Assembly: GCF_017815515.1 (NCBI RefSeq)
Contig: NZ_CP072611.1
Span: 1,054,001-1,118,000 of the forward strand
Length of the DNA: 64,000 bases
Direction: 5' to 3'
Origin: Aureimonas populi
Lineage (GTDB): Bacteria; Pseudomonadota; Alphaproteobacteria; Rhizobiales; Rhizobiaceae
The notes beneath the pieces are model-generated. The model had not been told where the DNA came from. It saw only the letters and a program-made list of their open reading frames with translations, and did no database searches. The number at the start of each line of letters is the position of its first letter. The stretch's first letter is position 1. The position numbers and the translations under genes were made by a program. Below are positions 55,721-64,000 of this stretch, piece after piece.

Positions 55721-56391
55721 CAGCGCGCGAGCCTCCGGGGAAAGATCGCCGCGCCCAGAAGCGCCATCGCCTGCCGCAGGAGGATGGCGAGGGCGAGATA
55801 GATGAGCGTGGAGGCGATATAGGTCTCGAAGGCGCGGAAATTGCGCGACTGGATGTAGCTCGCCGCGTAGGTCAGGTCCTCCGCGCCGATCTGCGACACC
55901 ACGGCCGAGCCGAGCATGACGATGACCACCTGCGAGGACAAGGCGGGCCAGATGCGCTGGAGCGCGGGCACCAGCACCACGTGGCGGAAGGTCTCCAGCC
56001 GCGTCATCGCAAGGCTCGCCCCCGCCTCGAACTGGCCGCGCGGCGTGGCCTGGATGCCTGCGCGGATGATCTCGCAGCCATAGGCGCCCAGATTGACCAC
56101 CATGGCGATGTTGGCCGCCTGAAGCTCGCCGAGTTGCAGCCCGAGCGAGGGCAGGCCGAAGAAGATGAAGAAGAGCTGGATCAGGAAGGGCGTGTTGCGG
56201 ATCAGCTCGACATAGGCGGCGACGAGCGGGCGCAGCCAGCGCGGGCCCTCGGACCGGACCCAGGCGCACAGGATGGCAAGGGCGATGCCGAACACCGCCC
56301 CCACCAGGATGAGCTGCACCGTGATGCCGATGCCGCTCGCCAGGAGCTGCCAGTATTGCGGCAGCCAGCCGAAATCGAATTGGTAGCGCAA
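55720..56391 (-). CDS. polar amino-acid ABC transporter permease (first)
   Basis: A 223-residue HisMQ-type permease with VELIRNTPFLIQLFFIFFGLP and the EAA loop EAGASLAMTRLETFRHVVLVPA. The start is taken as TTG at 56391 (residues 2-8 RYQFDFG, just after GAGG), because family members begin with a similar FDF motif. An ATG at 56436 would add a Pro/Arg-rich leader that does not look like protein. Confidence 0.88.
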   Translation of the reverse strand: MRYQFDFGWLPQYWQLLASGIGITVQLILVGAVFGIALAILCAWVRSEGPRWLRPLVAAYVELIRNTPFLIQLFFIFFGLPSLGLQLGELQAANIAMVVNLGAYGCEIIRAGIQATPRGQFEAGASLAMTRLETFRHVVLVPALQRIWPALSSQVVIVMLGSAVVSQIGAEDLTYAASYIQSRNFRAFETYIASTLIYLALAILLRQAMALLGAAIFPRRLAR

Positions 56392-56456
56392 GGAGGCCTC
56401 GCTTCTTGCCGGTGGCCTGAAGGGGCCGCCCGCCATGGCGGGCGGCGGCGGTCTCC

Positions 56457-57242
56457 CTAGAGGTCGGCCGGCAGGTCGGCGCCCAGCCATTCCTGCGAGA
56501 TGGCGTTCAGCGAACCGTCGCTCCTGGCCTCGGCGATGATGGCGTTGACGCGTTCGAGAAGCGCCGGCTCGTCCTTGTTGAGGCCGATATAGCAGGGCGA
56601 GTTCTGGATCAGGAACTTCAGCTCCGGCAGGCGCGGCGGGTTGCGCTCCAGGATGGCGGCGGCGACCACGTTGCCCGTCGCGATGGTCTCCACCTGGCCG
56701 GAGAGGAAGGCCGAGATCGTGCCGTTATTGTCCTCGTAGCGCCGGATTTCCGAATCCGCCGGCGCAAGGTCGGTCAGCGCCAGATCCTCCACCGAGCCGC
56801 GCGTGACCCCCACCGAGATGCCGGAGAGGTCGGCGACCTCCGCGATCTCGATGTCGGCGGGCGCGAACACGCCGTTGTAGAAGGGCGCGTAGGCCTGCGA
56901 GAAGTCGATCAGCGCCTCGCGCTCGGCATTCTTGCCCAGGCTGGAGATGACGAGGTCCACGCGGTTCGTCTGGAGATAGGGCACGCGGTTGGCGCTCGTC
57001 ACCGGCACAAGCTCCAACTCCACCTCGAGCGCCTCGGCGATGAGCCGCGCCATGTCGATGTCGTAGCCCTGCGGCGCCATGTCTGTGCCCACCGAGCCGA
57101 AGGGCGGGAAGTCCTGCGGCACGGCCACGCGGATCGTGCCGCGCGCGGTGATGTCCTCCAGCGCGTCGGCGCTCGCGGGGGCGGCAAGCCCGAGCGCGAG
57201 GCCGAGGGCGGCGGCGGTGAGGAAGAGGCGGCGATGGATCAT
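56457..57242 (-). CDS. polar amino-acid ABC transporter solute-binding protein (family 3)
   Basis: A 261-residue periplasmic receptor: signal peptide MIHRRLFLTAAALGLALGLA with cleavage near ASA-D. The mature domain has RGTIRVAVPQDFPPFGSVG, the VDLVISSLGKNAER hinge motif and RYEDNNGTISAFLSGQVET. It is the first transporter gene of the operon, 20 bases after the GntR gene. The ligand is not determined. Confidence 0.94.
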   Translation of the reverse strand: MIHRRLFLTAAALGLALGLAAPASADALEDITARGTIRVAVPQDFPPFGSVGTDMAPQGYDIDMARLIAEALEVELELVPVTSANRVPYLQTNRVDLVISSLGKNAEREALIDFSQAYAPFYNGVFAPADIEIAEVADLSGISVGVTRGSVEDLALTDLAPADSEIRRYEDNNGTISAFLSGQVETIATGNVVAAAILERNPPRLPELKFLIQNSPCYIGLNKDEPALLERVNAIIAEARSDGSLNAISQEWLGADLPADL

Positions 57243-57262
57243 GTCGTTCTCCGGTTGGTGCT

Positions 57263-57961
57263 TCAGCGGGACAGGGGTTCGGGGACGCGCGCCGGCGGCG
57301 GCGGCGCGGGGGTGAGGATGCGGCGCAGCTCTTCCGCCGCGTCGGCGCGGGGCCCGGCGAGGTCGAGGCCCTGCTCGACCTCGTCGATATGCTCGATCAT
57401 CAGGCGCGCCGCGCGCGCGAGGTCGTGGGCTTCGAGCGCCTCGACGATGCGCCGATGACCGTCATGCGAGGCTTCGGTCTCGACAGCGGTCTGCGACAGC
57501 ATCGAGATCAGGATGGTCCGCGCGGTCAGGTCCGTCAGGATGCCCGCGAGCATCGGGTTGCCGAACATCTGCGCGAGCAGGATGTGGAAGTCGCCCATCA
57601 GGCAGGTGGCGAGATGCTGGTTGCCCGCGTCGAGCGCCGCCCGCTCGGCCGCCAGATGCGCGCGCAGCCGCTCGCATTGCTCGCGCGTCGGCGGCGCGAG
57701 CGCGGCGACCAGCCCGGATTCGATGACACGGCGGGCCTGGAACACGAAGCGCGCCTCCTCGGGCGAGGGATCGACCACGTACCAGCCCTTGCGGGCGCGC
57801 ACCTCCACCACCTTGCGGGACTGCAACCCCATCATCGCCTCGCGCACCCGCGTGCGCGACACGTTGAAGAGGCGCGCGAGCTCGGATTCGCCGAGACGCG
57901 CGCCCGGGCGCATCCGCCCGGCGAGGATCGCGTCCACGATGGCCGTCTCGATATCCTGCAA
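57263..57961 (-). CDS. GntR-family (FCD) transcriptional regulator of the amino-acid operon
   Basis: A 232-residue regulator with an N-terminal winged helix (about 1-62; RLGESELARLFNVSRTRVREA) and an FCD domain (about 78-210) with the metal-binding residues of DFHILLAQMFGNP and HDGHRRIVEALEAHD. The start is uncertain: TTG 57961 follows GAGG closely and leaves the operator palindrome upstream; an ATG at 58081 would read through that palindrome. It heads the operon and probably autoregulates. Confidence 0.82.
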   Translation of the reverse strand: MQDIETAIVDAILAGRMRPGARLGESELARLFNVSRTRVREAMMGLQSRKVVEVRARKGWYVVDPSPEEARFVFQARRVIESGLVAALAPPTREQCERLRAHLAAERAALDAGNQHLATCLMGDFHILLAQMFGNPMLAGILTDLTARTILISMLSQTAVETEASHDGHRRIVEALEAHDLARAARLMIEHIDEVEQGLDLAGPRADAAEELRRILTPAPPPPARVPEPLSR

Positions 57962-57970
57962 CTCGACCTC

Positions 57971-57989
57971 GCATACCAGTCTTGTATGC
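57971..57989. promoter_or_regulatory. candidate GntR operator upstream of the amino-acid operon
   Basis: An inverted repeat, GCATAC and GTATGC (57971-57976 and 57984-57989), is separated by seven bases. TTGTATGCAA at 57982-57991 overlaps it and resembles TTGTATACAA-type sites of FCD-family GntR regulators. It lies just upstream of the chosen gntR start in an unusually AT-rich patch. The rest of the gap up to 58168 shows no gene. Confidence 0.5.
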
Positions 57990-58168
57990 AAGGTAAGCAA
58001 GCTTCGTGCCACGGCCTTGGCGCGACCTCGGCGCCGTTTCACGGCGGCTCGAAGGCAGGGGAGTGCCCAGCTCTTGTGCAATACGCTTACAGAACGGCCG
58101 GACCACCGCCGTTCGTCCGCCTTCCGCCGGGAAAACGGGCCCGGCGTGCGCGTCGAGAGCCGGGCGGC

Positions 58169-58624
58169 TCAGCCTTCCTGCGGCGGGATGTCGTCGATGA
58201 AGCGGGCGCGCATCTCCGGCGAGGGGACCATGCAGGCCGCGCGCCGGCCGGCGATGCGGTAGCGGTTGCGCGCGATCCAGCCATAGACCCTGTCGCGCAT
58301 GGGGCGCGGAAGCACCGACAGCCCCCGCAGCCAGCGCCAGGGGCGCGGCAGGCGCCGGGAGATCGCGACCACCGCTTCGCTGGCTTGCAGAGGGCGCCCG
58401 CGCTCGAAGAAGAGGAAGGTCGAGGGATCGTCGGGGTCGATGCCGTGGCGCCGGGCGAGATGGCGCCCATAGGGCGACTGGATGGAGGTGAAGCGGATTT
58501 GGCCGCGCGGATCGATCCGCAGGAGGAACTGCACCTGCGCGGAGCAGACATTGCAAAGCCCGTCGAACACCATGAGCCCGTCCGGCCCCTCCCGCGCACC
58601 GGGCTCGACGCCATGCCTCTCCAC
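58169..58624 (-). CDS. DCC-family thiol-disulfide oxidoreductase-like protein
   Basis: A 151-residue YuxK/DCC-family protein. The hallmark D-x-x-C-x-x-C motif is present (LMVFDGLCNVCSAQVQFLLR at about 17-36), as are SIQSPYGR and FLFFERGRPLQASEAVV. Members are thioredoxin-like, but their substrates are unknown. GTG 58624 is preceded by AAGGAG at good spacing and is preferred over the in-frame ATG at 58732. Confidence 0.88.
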   Translation of the reverse strand: MERHGVEPGAREGPDGLMVFDGLCNVCSAQVQFLLRIDPRGQIRFTSIQSPYGRHLARRHGIDPDDPSTFLFFERGRPLQASEAVVAISRRLPRPWRWLRGLSVLPRPMRDRVYGWIARNRYRIAGRRAACMVPSPEMRARFIDDIPPQEG

Positions 58625-58842
58625 CGGTTCGCGCTCCTTCGTTCCATCGCAGCACGCGTGGGAGCCCCTGCGGCAAGCCATGCGCTCGCCCGCAGCATAG
58701 GCCGGCCCATTGCGCGCGTCCAAGGCTTCCACGCGCGCCTTGCCCGGGGCAAACGGCGCGGCGAACGCAGAAGCGGCTTGTCGCCCGCCGTTTTTTCGCC
58801 TTAAACTTGACGGGCGCGATGATGCCGAGAGGGGAAGAGCGG

Positions 58843-59877
58843 ATGGCGATGCACAAGACGGCGGGATGGCTGGGCGCCCTGGTGGCGGGCGCGGGCCTGC
58901 TGGCGAGTTCCGTGGCGGCGCAGGAGATCGCTTTCTTCCGCATCGCGACCGGTGGCACGGCCGGCACTTATTTTCCGATCGGCGGCCTTCTGGCCAACGC
59001 CATCTCCAGCCCGCCGGGCTCGCGCGGCTGCGAGGATGGCGGGAGCTGCGGCGTGCCGGGCCTCGTGGCGACGGCGGTCGCCTCGAACGGCTCGCTCGCC
59101 AATATCAACGGCATCGCGGGCGGCGCGCTCGAATCCGGCTTCTCGCAATCGGACGTCGCCTACTGGGCCTATACCGGCACGGGGGTGTTCGAGGGGCAGC
59201 CGGCGGTGGAGGGCCTGCGAGCCATCGCCAATCTCTATCCGGAAAGCATCCATCTCGTGGCCCGCGCCGATGCGGGGATCGAGGGCGTCGCGGACCTCGC
59301 CGGCAAGAAGGTCTCCATGGACGAGCCGGGCTCGGGCACGCTCGTCGACGCGCGGCTGATCCTGGCGGCCTACGGCTTGTCGGAAACGGACATCGAGCCG
59401 GAATATCTGAAGCCGAACCAGGCCGCCGACCTGATGCGCGACGGCAATATGGACGCCTTCTTCTTCGTCGGCGGCTTCCCGGCCGGCGCCATCGCGGAGC
59501 TGGCGACCAGCCTCGACATCGCCCTCGTGCCGATCTCCGGGCCCGAGGCGCAGGCCATCACCGAGGAATACGGCTTCTTCTCCGTCAACACCGTGCCGGG
59601 CGGCACCTATGAGGGCGTGGCCGAGGACGTGCAGACGCTGGCCGTCGGCGCGCAATGGGTGACGAGCGCCGACCAAGGCGAGGATCTCGTCTACGGGATC
59701 ACCAAGGCGATATGGAACGAGAACACCCGTGCGCTGCTCGACGCCGGCCACGCCAAGGGCCGGGAGATCGTGCTGGAGAACGCGCTGGACGGCATCGGCA
59801 TCCCGCTTCATCCGGGTGCCGCGCGCTTCTACGAGGAGGCGGGCCTGGAGCTGCCCGAGACGGCAGCCGCCGAATAG
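58843..59877 (+). CDS. TAXI-family TRAP transporter solute-binding protein
   Basis: A 344-residue periplasmic receptor with signal peptide (GWLGALVAGAGLLASSVAA-Q), the TAXI motif RIATGGTAGTYFPIGGLLAN, and KKVSMDEPGSGTLVDARLIL in the second half. Start 58843 is set by GGGGAAG five bases upstream. TAXI proteins bind glutamate, other dicarboxylates or related ligands and feed the fused permease encoded next. An 85-base gap separates the two genes. Confidence 0.94.
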   Translation: MAMHKTAGWLGALVAGAGLLASSVAAQEIAFFRIATGGTAGTYFPIGGLLANAISSPPGSRGCEDGGSCGVPGLVATAVASNGSLANINGIAGGALESGFSQSDVAYWAYTGTGVFEGQPAVEGLRAIANLYPESIHLVARADAGIEGVADLAGKKVSMDEPGSGTLVDARLILAAYGLSETDIEPEYLKPNQAADLMRDGNMDAFFFVGGFPAGAIAELATSLDIALVPISGPEAQAITEEYGFFSVNTVPGGTYEGVAEDVQTLAVGAQWVTSADQGEDLVYGITKAIWNENTRALLDAGHAKGREIVLENALDGIGIPLHPGAARFYEEAGLELPETAAAE

Positions 59878-59962
59878 GGCTGCCCGGCACGTGAAGGACG
59901 AGGCGGGACCGGCCGGTCCCGCTTCCGCCCGGCAGGCTGGAACGAAGCGGGGATCGATCGCC

Positions 59963-62005
59963 ATGGCGGCACAGGAAGTCGCGTTCGACGAGGCGAAGGC
60001 GCGCGAGCTGGAGGAGAAGTTCGACCCGGAAGTGCGGTTCCGCCCCCTGGGGCCGGTGGCGGCGTGGATCGCGGCCGTCGCACTCTTCTCGCTGTCGCTC
60101 TTCCACTACTACACGGCCGGTTTCGGCCTCCTGCGCGAAGTCACCCATCGCGGCGTCCACATGTCCTTCGTGCTGGCGCTGATCTTCCTCGTCTTCTCCG
60201 GCAAGCGCGGCGACCGAACCCTCTACGCCTCCTCGCTCTGGCGGCCCGCCGGCATTCCGCTGACCGACTGGGCGCTGATGGCCGCGGCGGTCGTCTCCAC
60301 GCTCTACGTGCCGTATATCTTCTCCGAGCTCGCCTTCCGCGTCGGCAACCCGCTGCCCGTCGACGTCTTCATGGGCACGATGCTGATCGTCGTGCTTCTG
60401 GAGGCCACGCGCCGCTCCATGGGCTGGCCGCTGCCGGTGATCGCGATCCTCATCATCGCCTACGGCCTGTTCGGCCGCTACGCGCCCGGCGTCCTGGTGC
60501 ATCCCGGCGCCTCCTGGTCGGCGATGGTCAACCATCTCTATCTCACCAGCCAGGGCATCTACGGCCTGCCTGTCGGGGTGGTCGCGACCTATGTCTTCCA
60601 CTTCGTGCTCTTCGGGGTGCTGGCGACCCGCATGGGCCTCGGCCAGCTCTTCATCGACGCGGCGACGACCATCGCGGGCCGCTTCTCGGGCGGGCCGGCC
60701 AAGGTGGCGGTCGTCTCCTCGGCCATGATGGGCACGATCACGGGGTCCTCCATCGCCAACGCGGTGACGACGGGCTCGCTGACCATCCCCGCCATGATCC
60801 GCATCGGCTATCCGCGCCATTTCGCGGCGGCGGTGGAGGCGGCGGCCTCCACCGGAGGGCAGATCACGCCGCCCATCATGGGCGCGGCCGCCTTCCTGAT
60901 GATCGAGTTCCTCGGCATTCCCTACACCCACATCATGATCGCCGCGCTGGTGCCGGCCTTCATGCATTTCTTCGGCGTCCTCATGCAGGTGCATTTCGAG
61001 GCGAAACGCCAGGGCCTGCGCGGCCTGACCAGGGAGGAAATGCCCAGGATATGGGAGGTGCTGAAGCGCGACTGGCCCACGCTCTTTCCCCTCTTCCTCC
61101 TCGTCGGCATCCTGATGAACGGCTATACGCCGTATCTGGCCGCCTTCTGGGGCATCACCGCCTGCATCGTCATCGGCTTCCTCAACCCGCGCAACAGGCT
61201 GACCCCCTCGGACGTGTTCGAGGCCTTCGTCACGGGCGCGAAATACGCGCTGGCGGTGGGCGCGGCGGCCGCGACGGTGGGCATCGTCATCGGCGTCGTG
61301 ACGCTGACCGGCGTCTCCTTCAAGGTCGCCTACATCGTCACCGGCACGGCGGCGAGCTGGGCCGCGGCGGTGGAGCCGTTCATTCCCTTCGGCCTGATGA
61401 CGACCGCCGGGCTGACCCTCCTGATGACGCTGATCCTGACGGGCGTGGTGTGCATCGTGATGGGCACGGGCGTACCGACCACCGCCAACTACCTCATCAT
61501 GGTGACGGTCGCCGCGCCGATCCTCGGGCTTCTGGGCGTCGAGCCGCTGGTCGCCCATTTCTTCGTCTTCTACTACGGCATCCTGGCCGACATCACCCCG
61601 CCGGTGGCCCTGTGCGCCTACGCCACGGCCGGCATCGCCAACTCCAACCCGTTCTCCACCGGCAACACGGCGTTTCGCCTCGGCATGGGCAAGATCCTCG
61701 TGCCCTTCGTCTTCGTCTTCTCGCCTTCCATGCTGATCATGGTGCAGGATTTCTCGCTGAACGAGTTCCTCCTCGCCACCTTCGGCTGCATCCTAGGCAT
61801 CACCGCGCTCTCGGCCGCCTTCTCCGACTATCTTCTCGACCGCCTGTTCGGCTGGGAGCGCCTTCTCCTCGCCTTCGCCGCGCTCCTGCTCGTGGCCCCC
61901 GAGCTGACCACCACGATCATCGGGACGGCGATCTTCATCCCCGTCGCCCTGCGCCCCCTCATCTGGAAGAAGCATGAGGGCAAGGTGCCCACGCGCGCGG
62001 CATAA
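59963..62005 (+). CDS. TRAP transporter fused 4TM/12TM permease
   Basis: A 680-residue inner-membrane protein in which the small (DctQ-like) and large (DctM-like) TRAP subunits are joined, the usual form for TAXI systems. After a cytosolic N-terminus of about 30 residues, many helices follow. The motifs VAVVSSAMMGTITGSSIANA, STGGQITPPIMGAAAF and VMGTGVPTTANYLIM mark the DctM half. Uptake is driven by sodium or proton gradient. Confidence 0.95.
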   Translation: MAAQEVAFDEAKARELEEKFDPEVRFRPLGPVAAWIAAVALFSLSLFHYYTAGFGLLREVTHRGVHMSFVLALIFLVFSGKRGDRTLYASSLWRPAGIPLTDWALMAAAVVSTLYVPYIFSELAFRVGNPLPVDVFMGTMLIVVLLEATRRSMGWPLPVIAILIIAYGLFGRYAPGVLVHPGASWSAMVNHLYLTSQGIYGLPVGVVATYVFHFVLFGVLATRMGLGQLFIDAATTIAGRFSGGPAKVAVVSSAMMGTITGSSIANAVTTGSLTIPAMIRIGYPRHFAAAVEAAASTGGQITPPIMGAAAFLMIEFLGIPYTHIMIAALVPAFMHFFGVLMQVHFEAKRQGLRGLTREEMPRIWEVLKRDWPTLFPLFLLVGILMNGYTPYLAAFWGITACIVIGFLNPRNRLTPSDVFEAFVTGAKYALAVGAAAATVGIVIGVVTLTGVSFKVAYIVTGTAASWAAAVEPFIPFGLMTTAGLTLLMTLILTGVVCIVMGTGVPTTANYLIMVTVAAPILGLLGVEPLVAHFFVFYYGILADITPPVALCAYATAGIANSNPFSTGNTAFRLGMGKILVPFVFVFSPSMLIMVQDFSLNEFLLATFGCILGITALSAAFSDYLLDRLFGWERLLLAFAALLLVAPELTTTIIGTAIFIPVALRPLIWKKHEGKVPTRAA

Positions 62006-62096
62006 GGGCGGCGCGCCCCTCATGATTCGGGCGGAGACTCTGGACGGGAGCGGGAAAATCCTGGAAACCGCACCAGCAGCCTGACGGGAGCCGACA

Positions 62097-63530
62097 ATGA
62101 CATCCTATCCTGACACCAAACTTCTGATCGACGGCCAGTGGCGCGAGGGCGGCGGCGAGGCGCTGGAGGTGATCAACCCGGCGACCGCCGAGCGGATCGG
62201 CTCGCTGGCCCACGCCTCGCGCGCCGACCTCGACGAGGCGCTGGCGGCGGCCGAGAAGGGCCTGCGCCTGTGGCGCGATACCTCCGCCTACGAGCGCTCC
62301 AGGCTGATGCGCAGGGCGGGCGAGCTTCTGCGCGAGCGGGCCGACGCCGTGGCGCGCATCATGACGCAGGAGCAGGGCAAGCCGCTCGCCGAGGCGAAGG
62401 CCGAGACGCTGGGCGCGGCCGACACGATCGACTGGTTCGCCGAGGAGGCCCGCCGCGCCTATGGCCGCGTGGTGCCCTCGCGCGCCACGAACGTCACCCA
62501 GCTCGTGATCAAGGAGCCGGTCGGGGTCGCGGCCGCCTTCACGCCGTGGAATTTCCCGCTCAACCAGGCGGTGCGCAAGGTCTCGGCGGCGCTCGCCGCC
62601 GGCTGCTCGGTGATCCTGAAGGGGCCGGAGGAGACGCCGGCGAGCTGCGCGGAGCTGGCGAAGGCCTTCCAGGACGCAGGGCTTCCCGCGGGCGTCCTCT
62701 CGCTCGTCTTCGGCGTTCCGGCCGAGATTTCCGGCTATCTGATCCCGCATCCCACGGTGAAGAAGATTTCCTTCACCGGTTCCACGGCGGTCGGCAAGAA
62801 GCTGGCGGCCCTCGCGGGCGAGCATATGAAGCGGGTGACGATGGAGCTGGGCGGCCATGCGCCCTCCATCGTGTTCGAGGATGCGGACGTGGAGAAGGCG
62901 GCCAGGCTTCTGACCGGCGCCAAGTTCCGCAACGCCGGCCAGGTCTGCATCTCGCCCACGCGCTTTCTCGTGCACGAGGCGGTGTTCGACCGTTTCGTCG
63001 ACGGAATGGTGGAGGCCTCGGAGGCGATCCGGGTGGGCAACGGGCTGGACGAGGGCGTCACCATGGGCGCGCTCGCCAATTCGCGGCGCATCGACGCCAT
63101 CGAGGCGCTGACGGCGGACGCGCTCGCCAAGGGCGCAACGCTGCGCGCCGGCGGCGAGCGCATCGGCAATCGCGGCTATTTCTTCCAGCCCACGATCCTC
63201 ACCGACGTGCCGCTGGAGGCGCGGGCCATGAGCGAGGAGCCCTTCGGCCCGCTCGCCCTCGTCAACCGCTTCTCCTCCTACGAGGGCGTGGTGGAGGAGG
63301 CGAACCGGCTGCCCTACGGGCTGGCGGCCTACGCCTATACGCGCTCGGCCAGGACCATCTCGGACCTCTCGCGCGACATCGAGAGCGGCATGCTCTCGGT
63401 CAACCATCACGGGCTCGGCCTGCCCGAGGTGCCCTTCGGCGGCGTGCAGGATTCCGGCTACGGCTCGGAAGGGGGGCTGGAGGCCATCGAGGCCTATCTC
63501 AACACCAAGCTCGTCACGCAGGCGGTCTGA
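62097..63530 (+). CDS. NAD(P)-dependent succinate-semialdehyde-type aldehyde dehydrogenase
   Basis: A 477-residue cytoplasmic aldehyde dehydrogenase. General base Glu250 (MELGGHAP), nucleophile Cys284 ([12 protein letters not shown]), the FTGST coenzyme motif (about 226-230) and [13 protein letters not shown] are intact. Overall features fit the GabD/alpha-ketoglutaric-semialdehyde dehydrogenase group. It lies 91 bases after the TRAP permease on the same strand, so the transported compound may be catabolised to an aldehyde; the exact substrate is not determined. Confidence 0.92.
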   Translation: MTSYPDTKLLIDGQWREGGGEALEVINPATAERIGSLAHASRADLDEALAAAEKGLRLWRDTSAYERSRLMRRAGELLRERADAVARIMTQEQGKPLAEAKAETLGAADTIDWFAEEARRAYGRVVPSRATNVTQLVIKEPVGVAAAFTPWNFPLNQAVRKVSAALAAGCSVILKGPEETPASCAELAKAFQDAGLPAGVLSLVFGVPAEISGYLIPHPTVKKISFTGSTAVGKKLAALAGEHMKRVTMELGGHAPSIVFEDADVEKAARLLTGAKFRNAGQVCISPTRFLVHEAVFDRFVDGMVEASEAIRVGNGLDEGVTMGALANSRRIDAIEALTADALAKGATLRAGGERIGNRGYFFQPTILTDVPLEARAMSEEPFGPLALVNRFSSYEGVVEEANRLPYGLAAYAYTRSARTISDLSRDIESGMLSVNHHGLGLPEVPFGGVQDSGYGSEGGLEAIEAYLNTKLVTQAV

Positions 63531-63537
63531 AAATCCG

Positions 63538-63569
63538 TGCCGGCCGCTCCCTTCGGGGACCGGCCGGCA
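63538..63569. terminator. convergent hairpin between the aldehyde dehydrogenase and ridA
   Basis: A long hairpin pairs TGCCGGCCG with CGGCCGGCA and TCCC with GGGA across one mismatch, capped by a TTCG loop. On the minus strand it is followed by GGATTTTC, so it can serve as a terminator for ridA; the plus-strand side lacks a T-run. Confidence 0.7.
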
Positions 63570-63585
63570 TGGCACCCCCCCTCGG

Positions 63586-63936
63586 TCAGCCCAGATAGGC
63601 GACGGCGGTCATCTCGACCCGCAGGTCGGCATCGGCGAGGCGCGCTTCCACGCAGGCGCGCGCGGGCGGGTTGGCCGGATCGACCCAGGCGTCGTAGACC
63701 GTGTTCATCGCGTCGAAATCGGCGATGTTGGGCAGGAAGACGTTGACGGCGAGGAGCCGCGACTTGTCGGCGCCCGCCTCCTTCAGGAGCGCGTCGAGCT
63801 TGGCCAGCACCTGGCGCGTCTGATCCTCGATCGTGGCGCGGCCGTCATCGGCCACCTGTCCCGCCAGATAGAGCGTGTCGCCGGCCCGCACGGCCTGGCT
63901 CATCCGCTTGCCGATGCTGAAGCGCTGGATGGTCAT
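63586..63936 (-). CDS. RidA-family (YjgF/YER057c/UK114) protein
   Basis: A 116-residue member of the Rid family, which deaminates reactive enamine/imine intermediates or has related roles. It shows the DTLYLAGQVADDGRATIEDQTRQV core and the C-terminal RACVEARLADADLRVEMTAVA; the arginine before the final Glu (Arg in ARACVEARL) is the Rid-type ligand residue. It reads towards the aldehyde dehydrogenase. RidA paralogues of this kind often sit in amino-acid or amine catabolism clusters that continue upstream, outside this window. Confidence 0.9.
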   Translation of the reverse strand: MTIQRFSIGKRMSQAVRAGDTLYLAGQVADDGRATIEDQTRQVLAKLDALLKEAGADKSRLLAVNVFLPNIADFDAMNTVYDAWVDPANPPARACVEARLADADLRVEMTAVAYLG

Positions 63937-63976
63937 GTCATTCTCCTGGTTTGCGTAGATCTTCGTGCGAGGGAGG

Positions 63977-64000
63977 TCACGCGCCCTGCGGCGCGGGCTT
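63977..64000 (-). CDS. possible C-terminal end of another minus-strand gene
   Basis: The last 24 bases read on the minus strand as KPAPQGA followed by TGA. This would be the final seven codons of a gene upstream of ridA in the same direction, as expected for an operon. Too short to identify; it could also be chance. Confidence 0.25.
   Translation of the reverse strand, partial: KPAPQGA

Overview
The window is very GC-rich, densely packed bacterial chromosome with no rRNA, tRNA, phage, insertion sequence or CRISPR visible. A hisB/hslV divergent pair, a FixL-FixJ-FixK oxygen cascade, TctCBA, TAXI-TRAP and several ABC uptake operons point to an alphaproteobacterium of the order Hyphomicrobiales (Rhizobiales). 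The GC content and gene mix would suit an Aurantimonadaceae-like lineage, but the genus is inference only.

0-11 kb, housekeeping: the start of a secreted PQQ-type sugar dehydrogenase, hslU, a coupled block (LuxR-type regulator, two small membrane proteins, alkB), a Tat-exported periplasmic glucan protein, then the minus-strand operon hisB-DUF2628-hisH-hisA-hisF-hisE-coaA with hslV diverging from hisB. hslU and hslV are separated by about 8.6 kb and lie on opposite strands.

11-17.6 kb: a tripartite tricarboxylate transporter (tctCBA), preceded on the same strand by a TctD-like response regulator and a TctE-like histidine kinase. The kinase is fused in frame to a complete periplasmic iron-type solute-binding protein; this is the most unusual gene in the window. 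17.6-21.3 kb: a thiamine-precursor ECF transporter operon (ykoFEDC) behind a clear TPP riboswitch.

21.3-32.6 kb: a nine-gene oligopeptide/glutathione-type ABC operon (GntR regulator, two ATPases, three tandem paralogous binding proteins, two permeases, and a gamma-glutamyltransferase without a signal peptide).

32.8-51 kb, low-oxygen island: universal stress proteins, an MFS exporter, cytochrome bd (cydABX) and its assembly exporter (cydDC) diverging around a perfect FNR/FixK box, ackA-pta-usp-P-type ATPase-fixK on the minus strand, and fixL-fixJ plus a single-domain response regulator with its own FNR-like box on the plus strand. FixLJ probably senses oxygen through heme and drives fixK, whose product would then act at these boxes.

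51-64 kb: an MHYT-PAS-GGDEF-EAL c-di-GMP protein, an SH3-domain membrane protein, a polar amino-acid ABC operon with its GntR regulator, a DCC-family protein, a TAXI-TRAP transporter (binding protein and fused permease) followed by a succinate-semialdehyde-type dehydrogenase, and a convergent RidA protein. No gap between genes exceeds 300 bases.
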